A stretch of DNA of 64,000 nt from Mycolicibacterium nivoides (GCF_003855255.1 NZ_CP034072.1:186001-250000); one strand, 5' to 3'. Shown: positions 16,920-26,194, numbered from the stretch's first letter. Notes: generated by a model not told the origin, from the sequence alone. Program-made: numbers and translations.

Positions 16920-17978
16920 ATGACCGACCGAGTCCTCGATGAGCTTGGCTACTACCTGTTGGCCGGCGCGGGCGGTGAGGGCCCGGCCACGCTGATGGAC
17001 GAGGCGCGCCGCGGTGAGGAACTCGGCTTCGGCACCGCGTTCATCTCCGAACGGTGGAACGTCAAGGAAGCATCCTCACTCGTCGGCGCTGCCTGCGCGG
17101 TGACCGACCGCATGCAGATCGCAACGGCGGCAACCAATCACAACACCCGCCATCCGCTGATCACCGGATCGTGGGCCACCACGATGCACCGGTTGTCACG
17201 GGGCCGATTCACCCTCGGCATCGGCCGCGGTGTTGCGGCCATGTACAACGCGTTCGGGGTGCCCGCGGTGACCACCGCGCAGATGGAGGACTTCGCGCAG
17301 GTCATGCGCAGGTTGTGGCACGGCGAGGTGGTCTTCAACCACGACGGTCCGATCGGCAAGTACCAGGTGCTGTTCCTCGACCCCGACTTCAACGAGGACA
17401 TCCGCCTGGCGATCGTGGCATTCGGGCCGCAGACACTGGCGTTGGGTGGGCGCGAGTTCGACGACGTCATCCTGCACACCTACTTCACCCCGGAGACACT
17501 GCAGCGCGCGGTGAAGACGGTCAAGGAAGCCGCCGAGAAGGCCGGCCGCGATCCGGCGAGTGTGCGGGTCTGGTCGTGCTTTGCCACCGTGGGCGACCAC
17601 CTGCCCGAGGAACTGCGGCTCAAGAAGACGGTGGCCCGGCTCGCCACTTACCTGCAGGGCTACGGCGACCTGCTGGTCAGCACCAACAACTGGGATCCCG
17701 CCGTGCTGCAACGCTTCCGGGAAGACTCCATCGTCACGTCGATTCCGGGCGGCATCGACCACAAGGCCAGCGCCGAGCAGATCGAACACATCGCGACCCT
17801 GATCCCCGACGAGTGGCTGGAGCCGTCGGCCACCGGATCGTCACGTCAGTGTGTGGACCGGATCCGCAAGGAGTTCGACTACGGCGCCGATGCGGTGATC
17901 ATGCACGGGGCCACCCCCGACGAGCTCGAGCCGATCGTCACCGAATACCGGGCTACGCAGGTGCCGTCGGGAACCTGA
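16920..17978 (+). CDS. LLM-class F420-dependent oxidoreductase
   Basis: 352 residues with the luciferase-like TIM-barrel pattern: EARRGEELGFGTAFISER near the N-terminus, AATNHNTRHPLITGSWATT, and LSRGRFTLGIGRG, the usual cofactor-binding stretch. Many mycobacterial members use coenzyme F420, others FMN; F420 is inferred. The ATG at 16920 is supported by GGAGCCGAA upstream. Last gene of the unit that starts with the phosphotransferase. The end overlaps the convergent histidine kinase gene by 26 bp. Confidence 0.87.
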   Translation: MTDRVLDELGYYLLAGAGGEGPATLMDEARRGEELGFGTAFISERWNVKEASSLVGAACAVTDRMQIATAATNHNTRHPLITGSWATTMHRLSRGRFTLGIGRGVAAMYNAFGVPAVTTAQMEDFAQVMRRLWHGEVVFNHDGPIGKYQVLFLDPDFNEDIRLAIVAFGPQTLALGGREFDDVILHTYFTPETLQRAVKTVKEAAEKAGRDPASVRVWSCFATVGDHLPEELRLKKTVARLATYLQGYGDLLVSTNNWDPAVLQRFREDSIVTSIPGGIDHKASAEQIEHIATLIPDEWLEPSATGSSRQCVDRIRKEFDYGADAVIMHGATPDELEPIVTEYRATQVPSGT

Positions 17979-19512
17979 CGGACAACGTGGTGCCCGCGCC
18001 GGGCGGGCTGGAGATGTCCAGCCGCCCGGACAATGCCTCCACCCGGTCCTTGAGACCGATCAATCCCGAGCCGGTACCGAGGGCCGCACCGCCCACCCCG
18101 TTATCGATGACCGTCACCGTGAGCTGCGTGTCGTCGGCCGCCGCCCGGACCGACACTTCAGTGGCGGAGGAGTGCTTCACTGCGTTTGTCAGCGCCTCGG
18201 CAACGACGTAATACGTCGCGACCTCAAGCGATTCAGGGAGCCGACGGTCCACCTCCAGCGCGAGTTCAACCGGCAGGGGCGAACGGCGGGCCAGGGCTCT
18301 CAGCGCCGGCCCCAATCCGCCTCTGGACAGGATCGCCGGGTGGATACCCCGAGACAGCTCTTGAAGATCAGTGTGCAGATCAGCGAGTCCGTCGATCGCT
18401 TGCGACAACTCGTCGCGCAGACCAGACAGCTGGGGCGGCACCGAGGCCTGGATTGCACGAAGTTCCAGCCCAAGTGAGACGATGCGTTGCTGGGCGCCGT
18501 CGTGCAGATCCCGCTCGAAGCCGCGGCGAGCCTGATCCGCTGCGGCGACAACCCGCGCCCGCGAAGCGGTGATCTCCGCTCGGGACTCCGCATTGAAGAT
18601 CGCGGTGGCTACCAGATCGGCGAAGTCGCCTATGCGCGCCTCGGTTTCCGGCGGCATCGGCTGTGAGCCGCCGGCTATCATGGCACCCCAGATCCGGCCG
18701 TCGACCGTGATCGGGGCCCCGACTCCGGCATGCAGTCCGAGCGCACGCAGCCGGGCGGCGATCTGACCCGCGACTCCGTCGTAGCAGTCGATCCGCGCGG
18801 GGGAGCCAGTAAGCAGAATGTGAGCTGCCAGGCTGTCGCCGTCGAGTGAAAGGCGCTCTCCGGCAACCATTCGCAGGCGCGGTTCGGTGTCCGCCGTGGC
18901 GATCACCGCGCAGCTGGAGTCGGAATCGTAGGTGATCAGTGAGGCATGCGCGACCGCGAGGCCGACCACGAGCTCGTTGACTGCAAGTGGGCATACCTCG
19001 GCGGGCGCGGCTCCCCGAGCCACCACGGTGGCGACGCGGCGCAGCGCGGTCTGCTGCGCGGCCAATGCGCGAACCTCGTTGTGACTAGATTCGGCTTCGC
19101 GGCGGCGCTGCTCGGACTCCTGGGCACGCAACCGGGCCTGGCCGGCCAGCACATTGGCCAACAAGGCGAGCGGCAAGAAGACGAACAGTGCCGGTGCCAG
19201 GCTGTCGGCACCTTCAAGGTGGAAGTAGAGGTAAACGAGTGCGCTCACCAGCGAGGTGGCCACGGCCAGGCTGAAGCTCCAGCCGGCCGAGATCACCAGC
19301 ACCCCGAGCAGAAAGATGGCGCCGAACGCATTCTCCGGCGCTACCCGCTTCAGCTGGAAGACCAGCAGCGTCTCTCCGATGATGAGACACGCCGCGACCA
19401 GCAGGCCCCAGCGCAGTGGGCGAACGCTGGGTCGGATCACCAAGCTCAACAACCGTGTGGACACGGAACCTGAGCGGTCACCGGCGGAGGGACCGTCGGC
19501 AGATGATGACAC
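17953..19512 (-). CDS. Sensor histidine kinase, NarL-type (GAF plus HisKA_3), orphan
   Basis: About 519 residues. The N-terminal part has four to five hydrophobic membrane segments (such as WGLLVAACLIIGETLLVF), then a charged linker, a GAF-like domain (roughly residues 165-310), the dimerisation/phosphoacceptor box RGFERDLHDGAQQRIVSL with its His, an N-box VAEALTNAVKHS and a G-box DNGVGG..GSGLIGLKDRVE. This matches kinases that pair with NarL/LuxR-type response regulators; none is encoded nearby. GTG 19512 is the chosen start without a strong ribosome site; a start ~30 residues later (GTG before STRLLSLV) is possible. Signal unknown. Confidence 0.87.
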   Translation of the reverse strand: MSSSADGPSAGDRSGSVSTRLLSLVIRPSVRPLRWGLLVAACLIIGETLLVFQLKRVAPENAFGAIFLLGVLVISAGWSFSLAVATSLVSALVYLYFHLEGADSLAPALFVFLPLALLANVLAGQARLRAQESEQRRREAESSHNEVRALAAQQTALRRVATVVARGAAPAEVCPLAVNELVVGLAVAHASLITYDSDSSCAVIATADTEPRLRMVAGERLSLDGDSLAAHILLTGSPARIDCYDGVAGQIAARLRALGLHAGVGAPITVDGRIWGAMIAGGSQPMPPETEARIGDFADLVATAIFNAESRAEITASRARVVAAADQARRGFERDLHDGAQQRIVSLGLELRAIQASVPPQLSGLRDELSQAIDGLADLHTDLQELSRGIHPAILSRGGLGPALRALARRSPLPVELALEVDRRLPESLEVATYYVVAEALTNAVKHSSATEVSVRAAADDTQLTVTVIDNGVGGAALGTGSGLIGLKDRVEALSGRLDISSPPGAGTTLSVRFPTAPA

Positions 19513-19907
19513 GGGGCGATGGTAACCGGGCGGCGCGGAGAAGCTCCGGCCAACTGGAGTGTCTTCGATCTGCCGGTCTGCCAAGCTCGACGTACGCGCG
19601 CGCGGGGAGGAGTTCCATGCGCTGTCTGAGCGTCGACGACGGCGCCCAGTTCCGTATAGCGGCAGCCGAACGGCGCCGAAGCCCTCCACCGCCACCGCAC
19701 GCTTCCATCCGACGTCCCTTTGGTGGGCATCGACCTCGGTGCGGAAGGCGGTGCTCGCGCCGATGTCAATGGGGGCTAGCGGGGGTGCGGGTACCCTGCC
19801 AGCCTGCGGTGCAAATGGTGGCCAGCATCGACGACAGCGTGGCGTGTCCTCGGCGAAGGTTCTAGCCAGACAACAACGGCTGGGCCTGGACCTGAGGAGA
19901 CCACGTC
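19513..19907. other. 395-bp spacer without a recognised gene
   Basis: Divergent promoter region between the histidine kinase and the bicupin gene. One plus-strand frame from ATG ~19618 has a GGGGAGGAG site, but its product is Arg/Pro-rich and resembles no family. Minus-strand frames give no family either. No palindrome of the TTACNGTAA type is present. A decayed gene is possible but not supported. Confidence 0.4.
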
Positions 19908-20972
19908 ATGACCATCACGCTGAATTCCGCGACATCGCTGCAACGCACAACCCATGCCGCCTCGCTGTTAGACGGCGAGATCGTGGAGGAGAACGACTTC
20001 GGGTCGATGCGGCGGGTGAGCGCCGACAGCTTCCCCATCCTGCGGGGCATGTCGATCAAACAGCTGGTGATCAACCCAGGGGCGATGCGTACTCCGCATT
20101 GGCACGCCAACGCTAATGAGCTGACCTACTGTGTGGCCGGAACCGCTCTGGTATCGGTCCTCGACACCGGTAACCGCTTTGCGACATTCACAGTGTCGGC
20201 CGGCGAGATGTTCCATGTCGATTCAGGCTCTCTTCACCACATCGAGAACATCGGAGTCGAACCGGCCGAGTTCATTGTCACTTTTGGGCACGAACGGCCT
20301 GAGGATTTCGGACTGGGTGCCGCGTTCGGCGCCATGACCGACGCGGTGCTGGGCAATACCTACGACCTGGACGCGGGCGAGTTCGCCTCTCTGCGCCGTG
20401 ACACCGCCGACCGCAAACTCGCACCGCGTCAGGGCGGGGCGGTAATACCCGACATTGCCGGGTACACGGATCCGCACAAGTTCGCTGTCGAAGCAATGAC
20501 GCCCCCGGTCAGTTCGGCGGTCGGTTCTGCCCGCACCGCTCGGGTCCAGTACTGGCCCGCTCTCAAGGATCTGTCGATGTACTCGCTCCGGATTCGAGAA
20601 GACGGTATGCGCGAGCCTCACTGGCATCCGATCACCGCCGAAATGGGCTATGTGCGCGAAGGCTCAGCCCGGATGACGGTGATGGATCCCGATGGCACGC
20701 TGGACACTTGGGAGCTCCGCCGCGGCGACGTCTACTTCATTCCGCGGGCGTACCCGCATCACATCGAGGTGGTCGATGCACCTGATCTGCACTTCCTGAT
20801 CTTCTTCGACCAACCTACCCCCGGCGACATCGGCTACCGCAATTCGGTGAGTGTTTACTCGCGGGAGGTGCTGGCCGCCACCTTCAACACCCACATTGAG
20901 GACCTACCCGAATTCCCCTTCACTCCGATCGATCCGCTCATTGTCGGGCGTCGCAACCCGCTGGAACGCTGA
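19908..20972 (+). CDS. Bicupin, oxalate-decarboxylase-like
   Basis: 354 residues with two cupin domains. The first has PHWHANANELTYCVAG plus a second-motif His in SLHHIENI; the second has PHWHPITAEMGYVREG and AYPHHIEVV. Both keep the His-x-His...Glu...His metal set, as in oxalate decarboxylases and formate-forming bicupins (Mn or Fe). ATG 19908 follows CCTGAGGAGACC. The molybdenum hydroxylase genes start 7 bp downstream, so the bicupin is the first gene of that operon. True substrate is not established; oxalate is only the best-known one for the fold. Confidence 0.82.
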   Translation: MTITLNSATSLQRTTHAASLLDGEIVEENDFGSMRRVSADSFPILRGMSIKQLVINPGAMRTPHWHANANELTYCVAGTALVSVLDTGNRFATFTVSAGEMFHVDSGSLHHIENIGVEPAEFIVTFGHERPEDFGLGAAFGAMTDAVLGNTYDLDAGEFASLRRDTADRKLAPRQGGAVIPDIAGYTDPHKFAVEAMTPPVSSAVGSARTARVQYWPALKDLSMYSLRIREDGMREPHWHPITAEMGYVREGSARMTVMDPDGTLDTWELRRGDVYFIPRAYPHHIEVVDAPDLHFLIFFDQPTPGDIGYRNSVSVYSREVLAATFNTHIEDLPEFPFTPIDPLIVGRRNPLER

Positions 20973-20979
20973 CGTCGAC

Positions 20980-23199
20980 GTGACACACCGCAATATCGGG
21001 CAGCCGGTGAACAGGGTCGAAGGACAGGAGAAGGTCACGGGACAGGCGACATACACCGCCGACGCTGTCGTCGCTGATCTCGCCTATGCGGCCCTGGTGC
21101 AGTCTCAAGTCAGCCATGGCCAGGTAACGGAAGAGTCGCTACGCCGAAGCGCGCAAGCGGCCGCCGCCGAGCCAGGAGTCCTGCACGTGGTGACGCCGCT
21201 GAATTGCCCGTCACTGCAGGTGCTTCCGCGCGATCTGACTTTTGATTTCCCGATCGAGCGGCGACCGCCGCTAACCGATCTGGAGGTGCATCACGTCGGT
21301 CAGCACATGGCGGTGGTGGTCGCGGACACGCCGGAGAACGCTGCCGCCGCAGCCGAGCGGATGCAGTTGGACTATGTGCGCAGGCCTGCGCGCCTGAGGA
21401 TGAGCGAGGTACCCGAAGCCGATCGGTACCGTCCCGACCATTTCGTGAAGCTCACCGCAGAGAAACTGCAGGATCGGCGAGGAGCCGAAGCCGAACCTGA
21501 AGGGGCGGTCAGGATCTCGACACACCACCGCACGTCGCTGAACGCGCACTACCCCATTGAGCTTTCCGCGACGATCGCCGCGTGGACCGGTGATCGGCTC
21601 ACGGTGCACGACACCACCCGTTGGATCAGTGGTGAACGCCGGGTGCTGGCTGGCTATCTCGGGATTCCGCAGGACAACATCCGCATTCTGTCCCCGTTGG
21701 TGGGTGGTGCATTTGGGTCCAAGAGCTTCTTGTGGATGCATGTGGTCTTGTGCGCCGTCGCCGCCCGTGCGGTGGGCCGTCCGGTCAAGCTGGTGCTGAC
21801 CCGTGCCCAGATGTTCTCCTCTACCGGGCACAGGCCCCGGACCGAGCAGCAACTCACGCTAGTGGCCGACGACCGCGGTCGGTTGCTCAGCACTGAGCAG
21901 CACACCCTTACCGAGACTTCTCCGGTAGCGCATTTCTGCGAGCCGGTCGGATTGTCGGCCCGCATTCTGTACTCCTCGCCGCGCCTGGTCACCTCGCATT
22001 CGGTGGCACCCATTAATGCGCCTACGCCGTGTTTCATGCGCGGGCCGGGGGAGGCTCCCGGGCTGTTCGCACTTGAGTCGGCGATGGACGAACTGGCTTA
22101 CGCGCTGCGGGTCGATCCAATAGTGCTGCGGCTGACCAACGATGCCGCTCTGGATCAGGCCACCGGCAAGCCGTGGTCGGCCAAACACCTGCGGGAGTGC
22201 TTCGAGCAGAGCGCCGATCGCTTCGGGTGGGCGGCACGTGAACTGGTCCCGCGGTCGCTGCGGCGCGACGGGGTTCAGGTCGGCTGGGGGATGGCGACCG
22301 CGACCTATCCGGGACGGCGGATGCCCTCCGGTTGCGGCGTCGCCACGACTGCCGACGGCGCCGTCCGCTTTAGCGCGGCTACCCATGAGATCGGCACCGG
22401 GGTGCGCACCGTGATGCGGCAGGTGGCCGCCGACGCGGCCGGAATCTCGTTGGCGTCGGCCCATTTCGATTCTGGCGATTCCCAGTTCGCGCAGGCGCCG
22501 TACAGCGGGGCCTCACAGACCAGCGCGACGGTCGGCTCGGCCGTGCACCAAGCGGGCACCGAATGGAAGCGCCGTTTGGTGGGCTGGCTGGCCGACCTGG
22601 ACGGGTGGGCCGGCGCCGATTCGGTCGACATCGGCAACGGCGTCGTGACCCGTGCAGGCCGTCCCGTGATGTCGGTCGCCGAGGTGCTGCGAGACGGGGG
22701 TGACCCGCTGGCCCAGCGGCTGAGCTTCACGGTCACAAGCGACGGGGGTGCCGAAGGATCAGCCGTCTCCCAGTCATTCGGCGCCCACTTCTGCGAGGTC
22801 GAGGTGGACGAGGACCTCGGCAAGGCCACAGTGACGCGCTGGGTGGCGACAATGGACTGCGGGCGGGTGCTCAATCCGAAACTCGCCCGCAATCAAGTGA
22901 TGGGTGGCATCACCTTCGGTATCGGCATGGCGCTGTACGAACAAGTGTCCTACGACCCCCACACCGCACAACTGATCGGTGAGTATTACCTGCCCACCCA
23001 CGCCGACGTCCCCGAGTACGACATCGCGTTCATCGACCGCCCCGATTACGGGCTCGACCCACTTGGGATACGCGGCATCGGTGAGATCGGCGCCTGCGGA
23101 GTGCCCGCCGCCATCGCCAACGCCGTCTTCCATGCCACCGGGAAGCGGTTGCGGGACCTGCCGATCACCCTGGAAATGTTGATGGGAGAACCGAGTTGA
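20980..23199 (+). CDS. Molybdenum-cofactor subunit of a PaoABC-type aldehyde oxidoreductase
   Basis: 739 residues, close to the ~730 of E. coli PaoC. Xanthine-oxidase-family signs: an N-terminal PVNRVEGQEKVTGQATYTAD, VGGAFGSK (Mo-site loop), MRGPGEAPGLFALES, and the C-terminal GIGEIGACGVPAAIANAVFHATG with the catalytic Glu in GIGEIG. The GTG 20980 start lies 7 bp after the bicupin stop. It pairs with the [2Fe-2S] and FAD/[4Fe-4S] subunits downstream. The complex would oxidise an aldehyde or heterocycle with water as oxygen donor. Confidence 0.9.
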   Translation: MTHRNIGQPVNRVEGQEKVTGQATYTADAVVADLAYAALVQSQVSHGQVTEESLRRSAQAAAAEPGVLHVVTPLNCPSLQVLPRDLTFDFPIERRPPLTDLEVHHVGQHMAVVVADTPENAAAAAERMQLDYVRRPARLRMSEVPEADRYRPDHFVKLTAEKLQDRRGAEAEPEGAVRISTHHRTSLNAHYPIELSATIAAWTGDRLTVHDTTRWISGERRVLAGYLGIPQDNIRILSPLVGGAFGSKSFLWMHVVLCAVAARAVGRPVKLVLTRAQMFSSTGHRPRTEQQLTLVADDRGRLLSTEQHTLTETSPVAHFCEPVGLSARILYSSPRLVTSHSVAPINAPTPCFMRGPGEAPGLFALESAMDELAYALRVDPIVLRLTNDAALDQATGKPWSAKHLRECFEQSADRFGWAARELVPRSLRRDGVQVGWGMATATYPGRRMPSGCGVATTADGAVRFSAATHEIGTGVRTVMRQVAADAAGISLASAHFDSGDSQFAQAPYSGASQTSATVGSAVHQAGTEWKRRLVGWLADLDGWAGADSVDIGNGVVTRAGRPVMSVAEVLRDGGDPLAQRLSFTVTSDGGAEGSAVSQSFGAHFCEVEVDEDLGKATVTRWVATMDCGRVLNPKLARNQVMGGITFGIGMALYEQVSYDPHTAQLIGEYYLPTHADVPEYDIAFIDRPDYGLDPLGIRGIGEIGACGVPAAIANAVFHATGKRLRDLPITLEMLMGEPS

Positions 23200-23216
23200 A
23201 CCCGGCGGAGAACACC

Positions 23217-23729
23217 ATGGATATCGAACTGTGGGTCAACAGCCGCAGCTACGCGGTACGGACCGATGTGCGACGCACGCTGCTGGACCTGCTGCGCGAG
23301 CGGCTGCATCTGACCGGCACAAAGAAGGGGTGCGACCACGGGCTGTGCGGCGCGTGCACGGTCCACCTCGACGGCGAGCGTGTGCTGAGCTGCCTGACGC
23401 TGGCCGCGTCGGTCAGTGGCCGGTCGGTGCAGACCATCGAGGGCATTGCTGCCGGGGACGACCTCGCCCCGATTCAACAGGCGTTCATCGACCGTGACGC
23501 CTTCCAATGCGGCTACTGCACTTCGGGGCAGATCTGCTCGGCCCAGGCCATGCTGGCCGAACACGCCCGCGGGGACCTGTCCGCGGAATCTTTCGAACAG
23601 ACGGACGTGTCCGTGGCGCCGGACCTGACCTCTCGCGAGATCCGTGAACGAATGGCGGGCAACATCTGCCGCTGCGGCGCCTACGCCAACATCGTCACGG
23701 CGATCCGTGACGCGAGCGGGGAACGATGA
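23217..23729 (+). CDS. [2Fe-2S] subunit of the molybdenum aldehyde oxidoreductase
   Basis: 170 residues. N-terminal plant-type ferredoxin domain with CDHGLCGACTVHLDG and a further Cys in LSCLTL; C-terminal helical domain with QCGYCTSGQ and CRCGAYANI. That is the complete Cys set for both clusters. ATG 23217 with GGCGGAG upstream is preferred; TTG 23196 overlaps the previous stop and would add seven residues. Unlike E. coli PaoA there is no Tat signal, so the complex is predicted cytoplasmic. The last four bases overlap the FAD subunit start (ATGA). Confidence 0.9.
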   Translation: MDIELWVNSRSYAVRTDVRRTLLDLLRERLHLTGTKKGCDHGLCGACTVHLDGERVLSCLTLAASVSGRSVQTIEGIAAGDDLAPIQQAFIDRDAFQCGYCTSGQICSAQAMLAEHARGDLSAESFEQTDVSVAPDLTSREIRERMAGNICRCGAYANIVTAIRDASGER

Positions 23730-24844
23730 AGCCCTTCGCGTTCGCTCACGCCGCCACCGTCGCCGATGCGGTAGCCGCGGCGGCCGCCGGCGCACGGTAC
23801 TACGCCGGTGGGACCAACCTGCTCGACCTGATGAAAACCGGTGTCGAGTTGCCGGATTCACTCATCGACATTGGCCGGCTCGACCTGCGCTCGATCACCC
23901 AAACCGCATCCGGCGGTGTCCTGATCGAATCCGGGGTGAGCAACAGCGCGCTGGCCAATCACCCGCTGATCCGTCGCCGGTATCCGGTGCTGTCTCAGGC
24001 GATCTTGTCCGGGGCCACCACCCAGTTGCGCAACATGGCCACGGTCGGCGGAAACCTGCTGCAGCGCACCCGTTGCCCGTACTTCATGGACACCGCGTTC
24101 GAGTACTGCAACAAGCGGCTACCCGGTTCCGGCTGCGCGGCGCGCGACGGATTCCACCGTGAGCATGCCGTCTTCGGCGCCGACCGCAGCTGCATCGCGG
24201 TGCATCCGTCCGATATGGCCGTGGCGTTGGCCATCCTCGATGCGGTGGTGCACGTAGTGGGCCCGCACGGTCAGCGCACCATCGCTATCGCCGAGTTCTT
24301 CGCCTTGCCGGGGGCGCACCCGGAGCGCGACAACACGCTGGGCGCCGCCGAGCTGATCACCGGCGTCGAGCTGCCTGCGCCGGCGTTCGGTGCAGGCAGC
24401 TGGTATCTCAAGGTGCGCGACCGGCACAGTTACGCGTTCGCATTGGTGTCGGTGGCGGCAGGGTTGGACATCGACGATGGGGTCATCCGCTCGGCCGCAG
24501 TGGCACTTGGCGGAGTGGCGGCCAAACCCTGGCGGGTCGCAGCGGCCGAATGCAGCCTGATCGGGCAGCCCGCGGTTATCGAAACCTACCGTCGGGCCGC
24601 CGGTCTCATGATGGCGGGTGCGGAGCCGCTGAGCGAGAACGGATTCAAGGTCGAGCTCGGCCGCAAGAGTGTGATCCGCGCTCTGACAATCGCCGCCTCA
24701 CGGCATGATCAGAGTGCGCGACACCGGCTCGGCGACGGCCTGGCGGCTGAAGATGCCGTGCTGCAGGGCGACCAGCAGGGCGTTGCGGGTCTCCTCGGGG
24801 GAGATGAGCTCATCGAACCCGAGGTGACCCGCCGACCGGAATGA
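23726..24844 (+). CDS. FAD / [4Fe-4S] subunit of the molybdenum aldehyde oxidoreductase, extended C-terminus
   Basis: 372 residues. FAD-binding YAGGTNLLDLMKTGV and ATVGGNLLQRTRC are typical. Cys117, Cys128, Cys137 and Cys156 (in TRCPYF, EYCNKR, GSGCAAR, DRSCIA) match the four-Cys insertion that holds an extra [4Fe-4S] cluster in PaoB, so this is the PaoB type, not plain CoxM. The normal family end should be near RKSVIRALTIAA (~residue 326). Here the frame runs on ~45 residues, reading 147 bp antisense into the carboxyltransferase gene. Either the stop was lost or the tail is real; sequencing error is a third option. Confidence 0.87.
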   Translation: MKPFAFAHAATVADAVAAAAAGARYYAGGTNLLDLMKTGVELPDSLIDIGRLDLRSITQTASGGVLIESGVSNSALANHPLIRRRYPVLSQAILSGATTQLRNMATVGGNLLQRTRCPYFMDTAFEYCNKRLPGSGCAARDGFHREHAVFGADRSCIAVHPSDMAVALAILDAVVHVVGPHGQRTIAIAEFFALPGAHPERDNTLGAAELITGVELPAPAFGAGSWYLKVRDRHSYAFALVSVAAGLDIDDGVIRSAAVALGGVAAKPWRVAAAECSLIGQPAVIETYRRAAGLMMAGAEPLSENGFKVELGRKSVIRALTIAASRHDQSARHRLGDGLAAEDAVLQGDQQGVAGLLGGDELIEPEVTRRPE

Positions 24845-26194
24845 CGCCTCGAGCTCCATGCGTTTGAGCACCTCGGCGTAATCCTCGCCGGCATGGGTCG
24901 CGGCGCTGAGTGCCGCCGCGCCCATCGCGCCCATGGTGGCACCGGGATAGGCGAACGTCGCCACTTGATCGTCAAAACCCAACAGAGACATCACCATCGA
25001 GCCGAATCCGAAGGCCTTGCGCAGCGTCACGTGCAGCTTGAGCGTCGTCGCGGCGGTCTGGGCGGCGAACATCCGCGCGCCGCTGCGTAGCACGCCGGTG
25101 CGCTCGGAATGGCTACCCGGCAGCATCCCCGGATTGTCGGCGAGAAACACGATAGGCAGATGGAACGAATCGGCCACGGTGATGAAATGTGCTGCCTTGT
25201 CGGCAGCGTCGGCGTCGATCGAACCGGCGAGCACCTGCGGCTGATTGGCCACCACGGCGACGGGATAGCCGCCGAGATGGGCCAGCGCGCAGATGATCGC
25301 CCGGCCGAACTTGGGCTGCACCTCGAACCAGTCGGGGCGATCGAAGATCTCGTCGAGGACCGCGCGCATGTCGTAGATCTGGCGGTTGTCGCGGGACACG
25401 ATGTCGAGGATTTCCGGGGTGAGCCGTGGTTCGGCCGTGTCATCGGCGAGTCGGGTCGGGGGATACGACCATGCGCTCGACGGGAAGTAGGACAGGTAGC
25501 GCCGGATGTCGTCGATGACCGTCTCGTCGTCCTCGGCGTAGTTGTGAATCACCCCGCTCGGTAGCGCCACACCCGGCCCGCCGAGGTCTTCCTTCGAAAT
25601 GTCCTCGCCGGTCGACTCTTTCACCACCGGCGGCCCGGCGGTGAAGATGGCCCCCTGGCGGCTCATGATCGTGAAGTCACACACCGGGGCCACCAGGGCG
25701 CCGTGGCCGGCCGACGGGCCGAGGATCGCCGAAACGGTGGGCACCTTTCCGGAACACTTCGCCTGCGCGATCAGATCAGTGGGGGTTCTGCCGTAGTGCT
25801 CCCCGCTCGGGCGAAAACCCGCGCCCTCCAACAGCATCACGAGCGGAATCTTGTTGCGCAGCGCCAGCTCGGCGAGCCGGTACCGCTTGGCGTTGCCGCC
25901 CGGGCCGATGCTGCCGGCCAGGGTGGTGAAATCCTCGGCACCCACCATCACCGGCGTGCCGTCGATGCGGCCGGCACCTGCGACCAGGCCGTCGGAGGCG
26001 ATGTCACCGCCGACCAGGGTGCCGAATTCCTGGAAGGTGTCGGGATCGAGCAGGCGGGCGATCCGGGCGCGGGCGTCGAGCTTGCCCTTGCCGTGGTGCT
26101 TGGCCAGCCGTTCGGCTCCGCCCATGCCGTGCGCACGTTCACGTCGGTTGGCGAGATCCTCAAGTGTCTCTTTCCACTCCGGGTCGTTCGTCAT
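24698..26194 (-). CDS. Acyl-CoA carboxylase carboxyltransferase subunit
   Basis: 498 residues of the PccB/AccD crotonase-fold family, which moves a carboxyl group from carboxybiotin to an acyl-CoA. N-domain KHHGKGKLDARARIARLLD, the acyl-CoA oxyanion GPSAGHGALVAP, and C-domain biotin-side GPGG/AYPGATMGAMGA are visible. ATG 26194 has AAGGACGG upstream. No biotin-carboxylase or BCCP gene is adjacent, so it must share one elsewhere in the genome. Operator 8 lies 60 bp upstream, putting it in the island regulon. May carboxylate a branched or beta-methyl acyl-CoA, as in terpenoid degradation, but that is inference. Confidence 0.9.
   Translation of the reverse strand: MTNDPEWKETLEDLANRRERAHGMGGAERLAKHHGKGKLDARARIARLLDPDTFQEFGTLVGGDIASDGLVAGAGRIDGTPVMVGAEDFTTLAGSIGPGGNAKRYRLAELALRNKIPLVMLLEGAGFRPSGEHYGRTPTDLIAQAKCSGKVPTVSAILGPSAGHGALVAPVCDFTIMSRQGAIFTAGPPVVKESTGEDISKEDLGGPGVALPSGVIHNYAEDDETVIDDIRRYLSYFPSSAWSYPPTRLADDTAEPRLTPEILDIVSRDNRQIYDMRAVLDEIFDRPDWFEVQPKFGRAIICALAHLGGYPVAVVANQPQVLAGSIDADAADKAAHFITVADSFHLPIVFLADNPGMLPGSHSERTGVLRSGARMFAAQTAATTLKLHVTLRKAFGFGSMVMSLLGFDDQVATFAYPGATMGAMGAAALSAATHAGEDYAEVLKRMELEASFRSAGHLGFDELISPEETRNALLVALQHGIFSRQAVAEPVSRTLIMP

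Noticed and set aside
17054..18211. Plus-strand frame of 385 codons overlapping the LLM gene
   Set aside because: Arg/Gly/Pro-rich frame shift of the LLM gene, with no start signal.
19618..19863. Possible small gene with GGGGAGGAG before ATG
   Set aside because: Product is Arg/Pro-rich with no family likeness; kept only as a note in the spacer entry.
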